Numbered from the stretch's first letter, positions 47,201 to 59,435 are shown. The stretch: 64,000 bases of DNA from Entomortierella parvispora (GCA_963573315.1 OY752141.1:1798001-1862000); one strand, 5' to 3'. Notes: generated by a model from the letters alone, not told the origin. Made by a program: numbers and translations.

Positions 47201-48381
47201 TTTCTTATTGTTCCGAAAAAGGACGAAAAAAAAATAATAGCAGAGTTGAAAAAGGTGTCAGGGGCAGGAAGAAAGAAGGGAGGAAGAGATGTTTGTGAGA
47301 AAGAAGAAGAAAGAGAAAATATGGAGGAGGTGGAGATTCCCGCTAGAGCCAATGGCGCAATGAAAACAGATTGGAAAGAGTACAGCAAAGGGTGAACGCA
47401 AATGGGCGAATGGTACATGTACTTCCCCCCCCCCCCCCCCCCACCCACCCCGTTGTTTTGATTATTCTCACCCAAATTGCAGCGTCCCAACTCCCCACCT
47501 TGATCGTGCTACGTTCTCTGTGTTACCTTTCTCTGGGGTCATGAGAGGGGTGAGGCGGCCCGACTTTGAGGGTCCTTCCCGAGGGATGTTCACTTGCCAT
47601 GTTTCTTGCTCATCTTGAACGGCCGTTCTCTTTGTGCCGGTCAAGTCAGTACACATTCACCAGTGAAGCTTGACAGTACGGGCAAACGATATTGGAGCCC
47701 ACTGACCGCTTGGAGACTGTCGACCACTTTCAAGGGCGCGCGCATCTCCTTTTTTGCCTTTGCAGGTTGTAGAAATTGTTCACCTACCTAATGCTGAAAT
47801 AGAGGATGCACTAGCAAGGAATCATGAGATCCGAAACCTTTTTCAGGAATTGTTGAAAATAACGGAGGGGAGAAGGCTTGACAAAAACCCACGAACAGAG
47901 GCTAAGGAGAATAGAGAAAGGGATAGGGCAATCAAAAATGCAGGATAGGGAAAGGGACCACAATGACAGAAAACACGGAGGGAGACGGACAACTCGTTGA
48001 AAGACCAAGCAGACTCTTCTTCACCCCTTTCCATCTTTTCCCATGGAAAAAAAAAATCAAAGAAGGGAGGAGGAGGAGGAGTAAGTAGGACGAGGGGGGA
48101 TGACGAGGTCCCAGATCCAGGCTCCTTGATGCAGAAGCAGAGAGAGAACAAAAAAAAAAGAAAAAGAAAAACGCGTCGCGTTGAAGCGCAGTCACTCTCC
48201 AATAATGATGCCCCATGGTGCTGCCATGGACGAGAGCTCATCGTCCTTGTGTTCATTTTTTTTGTTCTTTATCCTCCGCATCCTCCTCAACAAACAACTG
48301 AAAACAATAGCACAGACACCAGGGACATCATCAGCCAACTTCATTCCCTCTCCTTCCACCAAGACAGTCGACCGACCAAAG
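47201..48381. other. Intergenic region upstream of phosducin-like gene, with unresolved exon-like pieces
   Basis: It contains a C-homopolymer (about 47426-47442), the promoters of two divergent genes, and a good acceptor (TTTTTTGCCTTTGCAG, about 47765) followed by an open stretch to 47948 encoding VVEIVHLPNAEIEDALARNH and a charged tail. On the minus strand 47468-47656 also reads plausibly (VQDEQETWQVNIPREGPS). I cannot connect either to a full gene; neither is called. Confidence 0.3.
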
Positions 48382-49917
48382 ATGGCCATGGAAGAAGCAA
48401 AACGCATGGGCCTGACCCTCATGGACGACCCCGAGACCCTATCCAATGCCCCCCGGGAACATCGTCATCACAACAATGTCCAGCGCGACGACAACCGTGC
48501 AAAACACCTCCATGGTGGAGTAAACGACGACAATGATAATGACGACGACGACGACATTGATGCCAACGATCCCGATGACGCCGAGCTGGTTCAGTACATG
48601 CTCGAGACGGGGGGTCTCACCGACAGAGAAATCGATCGACTCGATGGCAAGACTTCGGGCCGACTCCATCAGAAGGACAAGCCCTCTGCAGCGGCCGCAG
48701 CAGCTGAAGGAGAGTCAGGAGCCGAGGGCGCCAGTGTGACCAACAAGTACCCTGAACGCGACTCTGGCGCCAACACGGGTCCCAAGGGTGTGCTCGCCGA
48801 CCAAAAATACCATCAACGGCAACAACTCCAGGAGCGCATGGCCGAGAATCAGGCTTATAATGCCAGGATGGAATCCAAGGCCATGACGACCACTACTTTC
48901 AGAGAGGACCAAGCAGCAGAAGCAAAAGCCAAGAAGGACCTGGAGAAGGAGCACATGACACCGGAACAACGAAAAATGGCAGCGGAACTCGAGGAGAACG
49001 ATGAGGATGAGAAAAAGATTCTAGAGAGGATTCGAGGCAACAGATTGAAGGAAATGGCCTTTTCGGCCCAGACGGGCAAAGGAGGGCTTTTGAAGAGAAA
49101 GACCTTTGGATACCTGATGGAGATGAATGCAGCTCAATATGTAACCGCCATCGACTCTGAGAAGAAGGATGTAACGGTTGTCATCCACATCTATAGCGAT
49201 GTAAGTTCTTCTCGCCCCCTCTCCCTCGCCCTGCCTCACTTTTTGTTTTTGAGAGGCCAGCTTTTTTGTTCTCTGTGTGCTACATCAACTGACACGACCT
49301 TTATTGGAATGTTTTATTTCTGTAGTACAACGCCGATTGCAAAAAACTTGATTCTTCCCTAATCACCCTCGCTGGCCAATACGCCAGCACGAAATTCATC
49401 CGCATCAAGGCCAGGGAAGTGGACTTTGACGAAGAGGTGTGTCCAACCATCTTGGTGTATAGAGCTGGAGATCTCATCGCAAATCTGGTCATGGTCACCT
49501 ATGACCTCCCTGCTGATTATGCAACTTCAGATGTCGAGGAGTTGTTGACAGGGTAAATATGCATCCCACCAATATTTTCTATCCCACCACTGGTACCTTG
49601 TCTGATTTTCTGACCCATAATTTCTACCTTTCTACCTTTCTACCTTTAGCCACAAGTGCATATCCCCCCATGACCAGTGTCAACGAGAAAACTCTTATGA
49701 ACATGGAGCATCTTTGGATCCTTCAAACTTTTTCGCTTCTTCAACCTCTTCAGCCGCAGCGTTAGAATCGGACTTTGACTTGATGAGCCTCGGTCTCGAT
49801 GTGGGATCGAGCGGTTCCGGTCGTGGTCGAGGCATTCTGAGTGGCAATGTGCCGCAATTCAGATACCAAGATTACGAAGATGATGAAGACAGCGATGTGG
49901 ATGCTCCAAGGTACTAA
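48382..49917 (+). CDS. Phosducin-like protein (PhLP1/PDC type)
   Basis: Co-chaperone with the CCT chaperonin for folding and assembly of G-protein beta-gamma dimers. Three exons (48382-49200, 49326-49552, 49650-49917) join in phase to give 437 residues. The N-terminal half is acidic and charged (NDNDDDDDIDANDPDDAE). The thioredoxin-like domain begins KTFGYLMEMNAAQYVTAI and shows VTVVIHIYSD-YNADCKKLDS, FIRIKARE and PTILVYRAGDLIANLV, matching the phosducin family rather than PhLP2/3. A Ser/Gly-rich tail with DSDVDAPRY ends it. The start is uncertain: the same frame is open to 48181 with earlier Met codons (48205, 48208, 48226). I chose 48382 because the upstream stretch is hydrophobic and unlike the family. 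Confidence 0.85.
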
Positions 49918-50166
49918 AAGACGAGGAGAACTACTCCTGGCCCACAACAGATACCCAAGACAGGAGAAAGGAGGAGAAAACAATCGTGACCAACAGGATC
50001 TCTTATTCGCGTAGACTGGCGGAAAGCTTTCATATATATCTATTTGTTATACTTTGTAGGGACAATAATATTCATAACTTTTTATACAATTTCGCTGCGA
50101 TGGATGTCTGGCAAGTTCATCATCTACGTATTTTAAAGGGTAACAAAAAATTAACCCGGGATGCTT
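49918..50166. other. Convergent spacer
   Basis: 249 bp between the phosducin-like (+) and MTHFR (-) stop codons. A/T-rich 3' flanks (50030-50160); no gene. Confidence 0.5.
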
Positions 50167-52134
50167 TCACCGCGTGGCCGAGGTGGAGGCCGCTGGTGCC
50201 ACACCATTTAATGGTGCGGTAGGGACACTATCCAACACTCTAAAGAGTCCGTCCTGGTCCTGGAAGTCGTTGTGGACAATGTTAATCAAGTACCAGTCAT
50301 CACGAATTGCGTTGATCACCTTGGCCGAGGTGGATCCCGCCTCATAGATCTTGGACCATTCTGACCACAGCTCAAAAGCCTCGTCCTTCCAGGCCATGAA
50401 CGATACCACCTCGACAATAGTGGGCTGGACAATTTCCTTGCCGACAAAGACTCCCCAAGTGACAGCATTGGGTCCATCAGTATGAGAGTTGGTCTGGAGA
50501 TCACCTCTCTTGTTAACAGCATAGTACGTGATCTGAGGCTCCTCCTCGATCCGCTTCACTAAAAGATCCAGGTTCTCTGCAGAAACAAAGAACTCGAGGT
50601 ACGCCTTTTGGTAGACATATCCATTCTTGGGTCCCCATCCATGTACCTTGTCATCCGAGCGAACACCATTCACGGCTGGCTGAGAGTTGATGGTCAAGAA
50701 GCCGCGCTCGTTCAGGTTGGCTAGCTGGCCACGAATGGCCTCTGTCTCTGGGTACAATGAACGCTCGTCACTCCAAGGAATGGCTTTAACAAGTCCCTGA
50801 CAGTACTTTGCAAACAGCGACGACACATCGTGCGCATTCTGGGGGTAGCCCCAAAGGTCCAAACTTTCCTTGGCAGTGTGCTTGAGCGAAGTACCATAAC
50901 CATCCAGTTCTCCAAAGGCAGGTGAACGCGAGTCTCCCCAACGACCGTTCGGGAACTCGTCCCAAGCCTCTGTCCTGGCCACATAGGACTTGATCCTGTT
51001 CTTCCAAAAGATGGGACGCACATTCTCCTTCTCGCGCTTCTTGGACAAGGACGGGTTCCAGGGCAAAGACCGAACGTTTTCCCTAGGCGCCACAAACTCT
51101 AGTCCCTCCAGAATCAACCGTGTCGACTTTTCAAGGTTCAAGGTATAGAAATGGAATCCTTCAATCCCGGCCTCCTGAATCTCGCGACACATTTCGACCG
51201 CCAACTTGACTCCGTAATCCTTGACAGCCTGGTCATCTTCCTTGATAGGTTCCAGTGCCGCCAAGATCGATTCTGGAACAAAAGTCTTGCAAAGACTTGT
51301 CATACGACTAAATCCTCCAAACGACTGAATAGGCATGATACCGGGCAAAATTGGGACGTTAATCCCCCGCTTTCGACATTCCTGAACCCAGTCCTTGAAG
51401 AGTCCAGTATCGTAGAACAGCTGCGTGACGATGAAATCGGCTCCTTGATCGACCTTGAACTTGAGCCACTTGAAATCTTCCTCCTTATCGGTCGAATCAA
51501 GATGACCCTCGGGGTATCCAGCGACTCCGATCGAAAAGTAGTCACCGTACTGCTCGCGAATATAGGCGACCAAGTCCGAAGCATAGGCGAAGCCATTGGC
51601 GCAGGACTCCCATCGCTCTTCACCTCTTGGTGGGTCTCCACGCAGAGCCAAGATGTTTTGGTTGCCACAGGCTTTGGCAGCCTAAGGTTACGTTGCAAGT
51701 TGACATTTGAAAAAGAAAAAAAAGGGCAAGTATGCGCAGGTGGAGGTCGTGAGAAAATGTAATCTCTATAGTTCTTGTTCCCAAAGCAGTGGTTTGAAAA
51801 GACAGGGGGACAAACGCAGATGCAAGTTGGCAACGTTTGTTACCTTGAGAGCCGAGTCGATCTTCTCTTTGGGCATGTTGGTGCAGGTGAGATGCATGCA
51901 AGTCTCGAGTCCGTAGACACTCTGGGCGGTGGCGACCAACTCCGAGGTCAGGTCGGAAGAGGAGCCTCCAGCGTTCCAGGTGATGTCGACAAACTCGGGA
52001 CCGAGGTTGTACATGCGCTCCATACGGTCGAGCAAGTTCATGACACCGGCAGTGGTCTTTGGCGGGAAGTACTCAAAGGACCAGAAGGGGCGGCCTTCCT
52101 CATTGGCATGGTTAATCTTGTCAATGACCTTCAT
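50167..52134 (-). CDS. MET13: Methylenetetrahydrofolate reductase
   Basis: Reduces 5,10-methylene-THF to 5-methyl-THF with FAD and NAD(P)H, supplying methyl groups for methionine. Two exons (52134-51844, 51681-50167) join KEKIDSALK to AAKACGNQNILALRGDPPRG in phase; total 601 residues, the size of yeast Met13. The catalytic half shows FWSFEYFPPKT with the catalytic Glu, VDITWNAGG, the FAD-site run LRGDPPRGEERWE, GADFIVTQLFYD and GIMPIQSFGGF. The C-terminal half, from about residue 330, is the eukaryotic SAM-responsive regulatory domain (GWGPKNGYVYQKAYLEFF, AVTWGVFVGKEIVQPTIVE). The gene is intact. It could equally be the Met12-type paralogue; the symbol reflects length and overall match only. 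Confidence 0.9.
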
Positions 52135-52465
52135 TGTCGATGCACTTTGCTTTGCTGTGACGCGGGTGAGGATATGGTGTGGGCTATGAGGAGAGAGAGA
52201 AGGGTGAAGACACTCAAGACAGAAGAGAGGAGAGTGGAGAGTGCAAAGGAGCAAGGAAGCGCACAGGGACCAGAGAAGGTGAGTCGACTGAGTCGACAAC
52301 CTGAAGGCGTGATCGGTCCACGTGACTCAAGGTGACACCATTTGTTCATATAATTTCAATATTGAATAAAATATTATTTATTCAGGTTCTTCAACACACT
52401 ACCCATAGTGCGATCATCAATGCATAGCTTGTGGTATCTCATGATAAACAGATGCACCCAACCGC
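52135..52465. promoter_or_regulatory. MTHFR promoter and 3' flank of NLR copy 2
   Basis: 331 bp between the MTHFR start and the stop of NLR copy 2, both on the minus strand. AATAAA occurs on the plus strand (52364) and TTTATT just after it (52376), which serves as a polyadenylation signal for the minus-strand NLR transcript only if transcription extends beyond its stop. No gene is seen. Confidence 0.4.
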
Positions 52466-55400
52466 TTACAGCTCTTTATTGGCAATTGCAATATGAGATT
52501 GCTTATCAATCAACTGTGCTTTGTAACCTTTGTTCTGAACAGTTCTGAAGGCTGATGAAATGATTTCCGCCTCGTCATGGTCGATGTTTTCTACGTGCAC
52601 CCCTTGCTCCGTGTAGGTATACAATCTTCCGTCTTGTAAGTGTAAAGACAAAATGTGTCTGCAACTGTACTGAAATAGATGGCTTTCATAGAGACAAATT
52701 ATCTCGTCCTTGGATAGGTGGGGAAGAGAGATGCAAATTGAACGAGTGTGATGTCGAAAACTCTCTGATGCAGAGCGTCTGACATTTTCATCTTCATCTT
52801 TGATAGCTGCAACAAGGGACTGAATGACTGATGTTTGCAGAAGAGATTGCTTGCCTAATACCGATATTGCCAAAAACCTGACGTCCTCGTCCTCGTCTCT
52901 GAAGACCTCAATCAGGGACTGAATGGCGGGTTTCGACAACTGAGTCTGGTTGCCTAAAGCCCGTTCTGCCGAAAATCTGACGTTTTGGTCTTTGTCCTGG
53001 AGTGTCGCTACGAGAGACCTTGTAGCAGATTCCGGCAACGAAGACCAACCACCCAATGCCGATGCTGCTAAAGACCTGATTCTCCGGTTACCATCTTTGA
53101 GCGCACCAACGAGGGAGTGCATGACTGACATTGGCAATGCAGATTGGTTCTTCATTACCAATGCTGCTGAGAACCGGACGTTCTCAGTTTCATGACTTTT
53201 ATCCTCAAGAGCGGCAGCGAGGGCCTGGATGGATGACTCAGGCAATGCAGTGTGTTGGTGCAAAACTGATGCCGCCAAAACCCAGATAATCCAATCATCG
53301 TCCTTGAGAGCATCAATAAGGGCTTGGATGGTTGGCTCCGGTAATACTGACTGCTTGCCCAATATAATTACTGCTGAAAATCTGACAAACTCATCCTTGT
53401 TCTTCAGGTCGGCAGTTGTCGACTGGATTGCTGATTCGGACAATGCATACTGGCTATCCAACACCAATTCTGCAGGAAGTCTGACGTTCTTAACTTTACC
53501 ATTGAGGACATCATCGCCTAACCAACAGACAGGCCGCGATACCTTGACCACCTTGACCATCTTGCAAGTTGACGCAAAGTTCATATATCCATCTTGCTTC
53601 TTGATGGCAGCTATGATAATAGTGAGGGTCCGAATTACTGATTCCGGAAGTGCGTAATGGTTACCCAAACCATGTGCTACTGAGAGTCTGAAAGACTCGT
53701 CTTCATCGAGGAGCGCTGCAATAAGGGCCTTGACTGCTGATCTCGGTAATGTAGACTGGCTACACAATGCACATGCTGCCGAAGTCCTGATAATTCTGTC
53801 TTCATCCCCGAGTTCTGCGATGAGAGAGCACCTGCGCGTTTTTGGTAACGGAGGAGGCCCCCTGCTCACGGCTGATGCTGCTGGATATCCGACCCTCCTA
53901 TTATTATTGCACGCAGTGTATGTAAACTGCAAGAGTGATTCCAATCTTATCTCAAGCTGGTCGCTCGATGTTGAATCTTTTGAATGGCAGAAATATTCCC
54001 TCTTGCTCTTTGGTGTAAGAACAAGAGGCAGGATAGCTGGCTTTGTCGACATAGACTGGATGTCCAAGGCCCGTTCTGCCGATAATCTGAATTGCTCGGC
54101 TTTGTCCTGGAGTGCAGCAATGAGTGGTCGCATGGCCATATCTGGCAAGGAAGGTTGGTTGCCCAGTATGAGTGCTACTGAACTCTTGGCGTTATCGTTT
54201 CCATCCTCAAACGCGGAAACAAGGGGCCGAATAACTGATTCCGGCAACGCAAAATGCCTGCACAATGCTGTCATTGCTGACGACTTGACATCTTCATCTT
54301 CATCCTTTAACATGGCAATGAGAGACTGAAAGGCTGATTCTGACAAGGTAGACTGACAGGCCAATGCTGATGTTGCTGAACACCTGATATATCCATCTTT
54401 ATCCTTTAGCATGGCAACGAGGGACCGGACGATTGATTCTGGCAGTGTGGATTGCATGTCCAGTACCGATATCGCTGAATGCCTGGCTATTACGTCCTCG
54501 CTGTGGAGTATATCGTCGAGGTCCCTCAGAGCTGACTCTGGTAACACAAGCTGCTTCCTCAATACAGAAGCTGCCAAAAGCCTTACATCGTGGTCCACGT
54601 CGGTGAGCGCAGTAATAAGGAGATGGATAGCTGAATCTGATAACGTAGGGCGAGCATCCAGAGTATGTATAAGTGTAGTTTTCCATGAACATGATGAGCC
54701 CAATGTCTTCAAAAGATGCTCCTCTGGGAATGAGGGTTGACTGCCTAGTATGCTTCTCCCGAGGTCACCGTGTTGTCGTATATCCATTTCAAAGCGCAGC
54801 CAATTTGCAAGCTCAAAGTTCAATGCCGAAGCTGCCTTTGAATCCAATCCAGCGCGAGCCTCGTTCAAGCACAACGCTAGTATTTGCTGATGGCGGCCTC
54901 CGATCAAGTCGCGTGGTGCTCCTTGCAAAAGCCCGAAGAAAGCGCTCAATGGCTCTCCTTCCAGCAATCCAGCTACCATCATCCATACAATCTCATACTG
55001 AGGGTTGTATTTATGTTGTTGTACAAATGTCGCTACTTGTTCCATGGTCATGAGCCCGACCGAGGGGTATAGTTGGTGAGAATGGAAATGGCAGACTATC
55101 CAGGTGGCAGCGAAATATTCCTGAAAAGTGAGATGCAAAAAATGCCACTCCTGTCGAGAACTGCCTTTTCTGGAGTATAGGCCCGCATCGGCCGTATGCA
55201 AAAACGATGTCTGCTTCATGTCGTCAACGAGTTGGGAAGGGAGTGGCCGATAGTAGTTTGTTGTAATGACGTCAAGATCTTCAAACGCGAACAGTAGGTC
55301 CTCTTCGTCGAATTCGATTTGGTGGTTGTTGTTCATCCCTTTGAACGCGAGATACCCGAGATGTTGCAGCTCGGTAGCCATCAGCCCAGAGATCTCTTTG

Positions 55401-58400
55401 GGTTTCGATCTGTTGATTTGTCGCTCCGTCAAGTTTTTGCCACCAGCAGTCTTCTTGAGTCGAAGTGCATCCTTGCAGCAGAGTTTCCACACCATCAGTT
55501 GATATAACCCTGTCATGGTAATCACCGTGCCGTCTCTTGGAAGCGAATCCCAGCTGAAACAGATCACGTCAAGTTGAACAGGGATATTGACCAGTCCTTG
55601 AATCAGAGGTGTTTTCTGAATAAAGTCTTGGACTTTCCTCGCTGCTTCTGGCTCCAAAACCTTGGCCACAAAGTCCTTGACATTTTGTTTACTGAATCCA
55701 ATAGTTTCCAGCTCCAGATCAATCGACGGCAATAGCTTGCTGTCCAAGCCAGAAGGTCTTGAGGTGATGACGACATGTTGTTGTGCAAGTAGGGTCTTCA
55801 AGAATGATCTGAGTGTCCTGCTTTCGTCGTCCTCTGTGTCGGTTATAATCTCATCAAGACCGTCCAAGATGAAAAGAACCTTGCCTTCCTGAGCGCAAGT
55901 TGTAAGGGCACGGGCCAATGCAACCTGTTCTTGATCAAATCCCTGAGCAACAAAGACCTTCTCGCGGAAAAAACCCTCCAGAGTGCGACTCCTGGATCCC
56001 CTGAGTCGACGCAATGGGAGCCACAATACAATGTCGAACTTATCCCTCCATAGTCCATTCTGATGGGCATGGACAAGAAACTTGCACAGCGTTGTTTTGC
56101 CTATTCCGGCTCTTCCTTGGACCAGAATTCTTTTAGGAATACTCTCATTTCCATCACGCAGCCTGCGCTTGTCGAAGAGTTCTTCGTTCTTCCAACGGGA
56201 TCAATGGCTGGGTATTCGCGTTTTTCACTCTTTCAATGCTAGGAATCCGATGAAAGATTGCTGCCTGGTCTTTAAGGTCCTGTTTCTCCATTTCTCGATA
56301 TTCTGGCGCCAGAACAATTGCTAGATTGACAAAGCACGTCCCCAGATCCAATTCCTCTCCTGAAACTCTGAGGATGACGAGATCTGGTGCATGATAGGTT
56401 TTGAGTGCGGTGCGAATGCCGTTGAGACTAAGCTGTGGAGGGATATCTGGCAGGTTCTGCAGTTTTGTACGCCGGCGGATGCGATTCTGAACAGCATCGA
56501 GCAGCGTGTTACCAGGAGTTCCTTGCCCTGCTAGGTTATCGATCCGGATGGCGCTCCATGCTTTAGATTGTGGATAAGACCTTAATTTTAGTGCCGTGTT
56601 CCTCTTTCTCACTTCCTCCAGCAAGGACTTGGCAGCTATATAACAATAGAGAGTGAAGCATTAGAGGACAGCCATTTATATTGCCAAAACGGATAGAAGG
56701 AAACAGTTGACTTACCTTCAAAATGGGGGTCACTGTTAGATACCATGTTGGTGAGCACGTCAAAGATGACTTGATCAACTTTCTTCTGTCGATTCCAAAT
56801 CTTAGTGTTCTTGTAGAGTGCTTCGATGAAAGCAATTGCGTCTTGCCGTGGCCTCAGATCCCATCGGGAGTCGGCTGCAAATTGTCCAAGTAACTGACAG
56901 ATTCCCCACTGAAACATGAGTTGATGTCGGCACGGCGCTTTGGTGACCAGATCCTTGAACTGGGCTAGTCTACCAGCCTGGAGATACGACTCTGCCGTGC
57001 GAAGGGCGCGGTACCAAGCTCTCTTGAACTTGAGACCATCCTTCACTGTAAATGTGGGAATTTCGCCGTCCTTGACCGCCTCCAAGGCCTCTTTAAATAG
57101 CCTAATGCCTCCTTCTCCAACTTCGTAAAGTTTCTCCAGACCTTCGAGCGCATCCTTGATCTCCGTCAGGTCAGGCGTTTTGGCGAATCCTGAGCCGCCT
57201 TTTAATACGAGCCATACTCGTCTGAACCCTGCACGCCAAATATTGTCGTCATCAGACACATTGAGTAGAGCCTGTGTGGCATAGGAGGCCTGGAAGGTCA
57301 AATATGGATCTTCACTTGACTCTGACTCTCGAAGAAAATCCGTCAGTGGCCCATGGAGGTTAATGCGGTCGACGTCCCCAATATTGGCATCCGCCATCGA
57401 ATCCAAAACTCGTGAAACTGCTATCAATAGGTGGTGATAGTGATGACTCGCTGAGTGGATAGACCGTAGTCGCTTGTGCAGGCACCGAAGAATGACCACA
57501 AAGTCGTCCGAATCAAGGGATCCTGGAGCAGCTCCTTGAATCGCACTGGCCAAGCCCACCACTGAGTGCAAATGTAGAATCTCCGACTGGTTCACGGTGT
57601 CGATGAATGTCTTGAAAAGAAATCGAGAGTGGTTATTATTCAGCACGGGTGCCAACTGGACAACCTCAGCAACGGCAGCAACATCCTTCATTGTATCCTG
57701 AGCAAATGTCTGAAGGATTTGAACAGCCATGGTCTCCAGGCGGTCCTTTTCATTCAAATTTTGCAAGGTGTCGAGCCGCCACTGTAGAGCATCTGAAAGG
57801 ATATTGTCTTGAACTGAAGGCTGTAACAGTGCGAGGCAATAGGCAAGCTGGCGAGTGGTCTGCAGTGGTTCATCTGGACCAGGTAACGGGCAGATATAGG
57901 GCGTGGGCAGTACATCCTTGTTAAAGAATGGAGTTGATGCCAAGGCGACAATGGACGCAGAAACAAGGATGCCTGCTGGAGGGGAGGGAAGAGCCAGCTG
58001 TCGAGAGGCAAGAGTGATACCTGAAGTTGGGTGGGTGGCTTGAGAAGGGGCGGCGGTGGAGTTAGAGTTGTTGGACAACGCGAGAGAGGTCACTCCTGCT
58101 TGGGCAAGTTCCTGAGAGAATCCTGGTCCGATCAAAGATGGAGCGATGACTGCTGCATATATCCTCTTACTCTCGTTGCGTCGTAGCCTGGCGGGAAAGC
58201 AACCTCAGTATTCAGTCAGAAATTCTTACAGCAGGAGCGCACACAATACTTGCAGTACCCACAGAAAACAAAGAGGACCTACCTCAGAGCACTTGCTCTT
58301 TCTCTGCACTTGGCCGCCTTTCCCCGGAACTGCTCGCCTGAGCGATCCAGTACTCTGGCGAGGTCTTGAAACGCAGCAATTATGTTCTCCAGGGTCTCCG

Positions 58401-58557
58401 TTGGAGGATCTGTTTTTGAAACATCGACTTTGGCGAGAGCTTTCTTCGCAGTCCGATAATGCTTGACGACTGTGCAATCGTCTCCTCGAGCATCTCTAGC
58501 AGCTTCGATTTTGGCCCTTGCTTGTCTTAAAGAATCTCGTGAGGACAGCTGCGACAT
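52466..58557 (-). pseudogene. NLR-like gene, copy 2: Arm-like domain, NACHT, HEAT repeats; frameshifted
   Basis: Inverted paralogue of copy 1 with the same three exons: 58557-58283, 58187-56716 (1,472 nt, identical length to copy 1) and 56635-52466. The Arm-like region from about residue 190 of the protein on is nearly identical to copy 1. Within exon 3 a 7-bp tandem duplication (56179-56192) shifts the frame, so the predicted product ends after 742 residues at a stop at 56154-56156, just before the NTPase. Past it, the original frame stays open to 52466 and encodes intact Walker A GRAGIGKTT, Walker B VLFILDGLDE, FLHLTFQEYFAATW, then more diverged HEAT repeats and the same C-terminal module as copy 1. 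A segment near 54000-53880 (SKREYFCHSKDSTSSDQ) interrupts the HEAT array and is absent from copy 1. The long open frame implies a recent lesion. Confidence 0.88.
56179..56192. repeat. 7-bp tandem duplication causing frameshift in NLR copy 2
   Basis: GTTCTTC occurs twice in direct succession (coding strand GAAGAAC-GAAGAAC), while copy 1 has a single GAAGAAC at the matching site near 10357-10365. The extra 7 bp shift the frame immediately before the segment leading to the P-loop. Confidence 0.92.
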
Positions 58558-58990
58558 GTCGAGCCTATAAAAATGCTGTTATAGATCAGACACTGTTCCC
58601 AACCCTTTGCGCGCTATACCTGGGGAATAGGAATTTCTGAATATCGAAAATGAAGGAACGAAGCCAAGTTTGGAGGAGGATGTGATGAACAGAAAAAATG
58701 TGTGGGAAGACACAAGAATGGATAATTTTGACCTCAACAAGTGGGGTTGAGCCACCAAAGTTTTCTTCCTGTTGGCGAAGCAAAATGAGTCGACAGAGAG
58801 AAGGACGAATACTTGTGCCACGTAGCAGGAGGCAGCCCTCTCACCTTGTTGTCGGTCGTTCATGTTTTCATTGGCGCGAAATCTGCCACTGCTAGGGGGT
58901 GCAGAAAAAACTTTGCTTTGGAAGATGGGGTCAATGGATGGAAATGCATGTAGAAGAATGGAATGAATACTCGGCAATAAAGAGACACAT
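58558..58990. other. Upstream flank of NLR copy 2 with an exon-like minus-strand stretch
   Basis: The minus strand between 58783 and 58620 reads as an exon-like frame (EENFGGSTPLVEVKII then SCVFPHIFSVHHILLQTW), preceded by an acceptor-like CGCCAACAG and ending with CCCAGG-TATAGC, a weak donor. An ATG (MNDRQQ) with a GTGAGAG donor lies at 58863-58845. The phases do not join without a stop, so I do not call a gene. No equivalent lies upstream of copy 1. Confidence 0.3.
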
Positions 58991-59435
58991 GGAGCTTGGG
59001 GATCGCAGGTTCTTTATACATCCATGACGTCCTCCTCAAATAAGGAATCCTCCTCGTCGAAGACCTTCCAGTCTTCCTGATGGTCTTCCTTTGCGTTCTG
59101 AAGTACGCCTCGATACTCTTACGGTTATAGCCACGCAAGATAGGCAATCCAAGTGCCTACTGCACATCCCCGGCGATAGAGGCTTTCGGCTGCTGTAAAT
59201 GAGGGGATGTAAAAACAACCCTAAATCTCGCCTCTCACCTTTCATTCGCCGTGAAAGGGGATGATAGCCGGGGATTGCGAAGCAGACCAATTTTAGCATC
59301 GACGTCCTCAGTTTGAAACGCCTCCGCGTGCACATCTGAGACCTTCCACAAAGCCCTTGGAGTTTGTCCAGCTCCCCTGTCTTGCCTTTAATCAACGGGC
59401 CGAATGGGTCTTCGAACACCTACGCTTGCCCAGCA
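58991..59435 (-). pseudogene. Decayed, internally deleted copy of the 61.2-63.7 kb gene
   Basis: Two patches match the intact relative at DNA level. 59270-59435 matches its first exon: the minus strand reads PLIKGKTGELDKLQ and then RRFKLRTSMLKLV, against PLIKGKMGELDEFF and WKRFKLRTSMAKLL. 59005-59160 matches its last exon and the adjoining intron: the EVYRELQKAKEDEDDQEDLD region is present but frameshifted, and intron sequence (GCAAGATAGGCAATCCAAGTGCC) is retained. The middle exons are missing. Retained intron sequence shows that it arose by DNA duplication, not retroposition. Confidence 0.75.

Noticed and set aside
47468-47948. Possible small genes on both strands
   Set aside because: Each has one plausible exon but no connecting exon, start or domain; left as unresolved.
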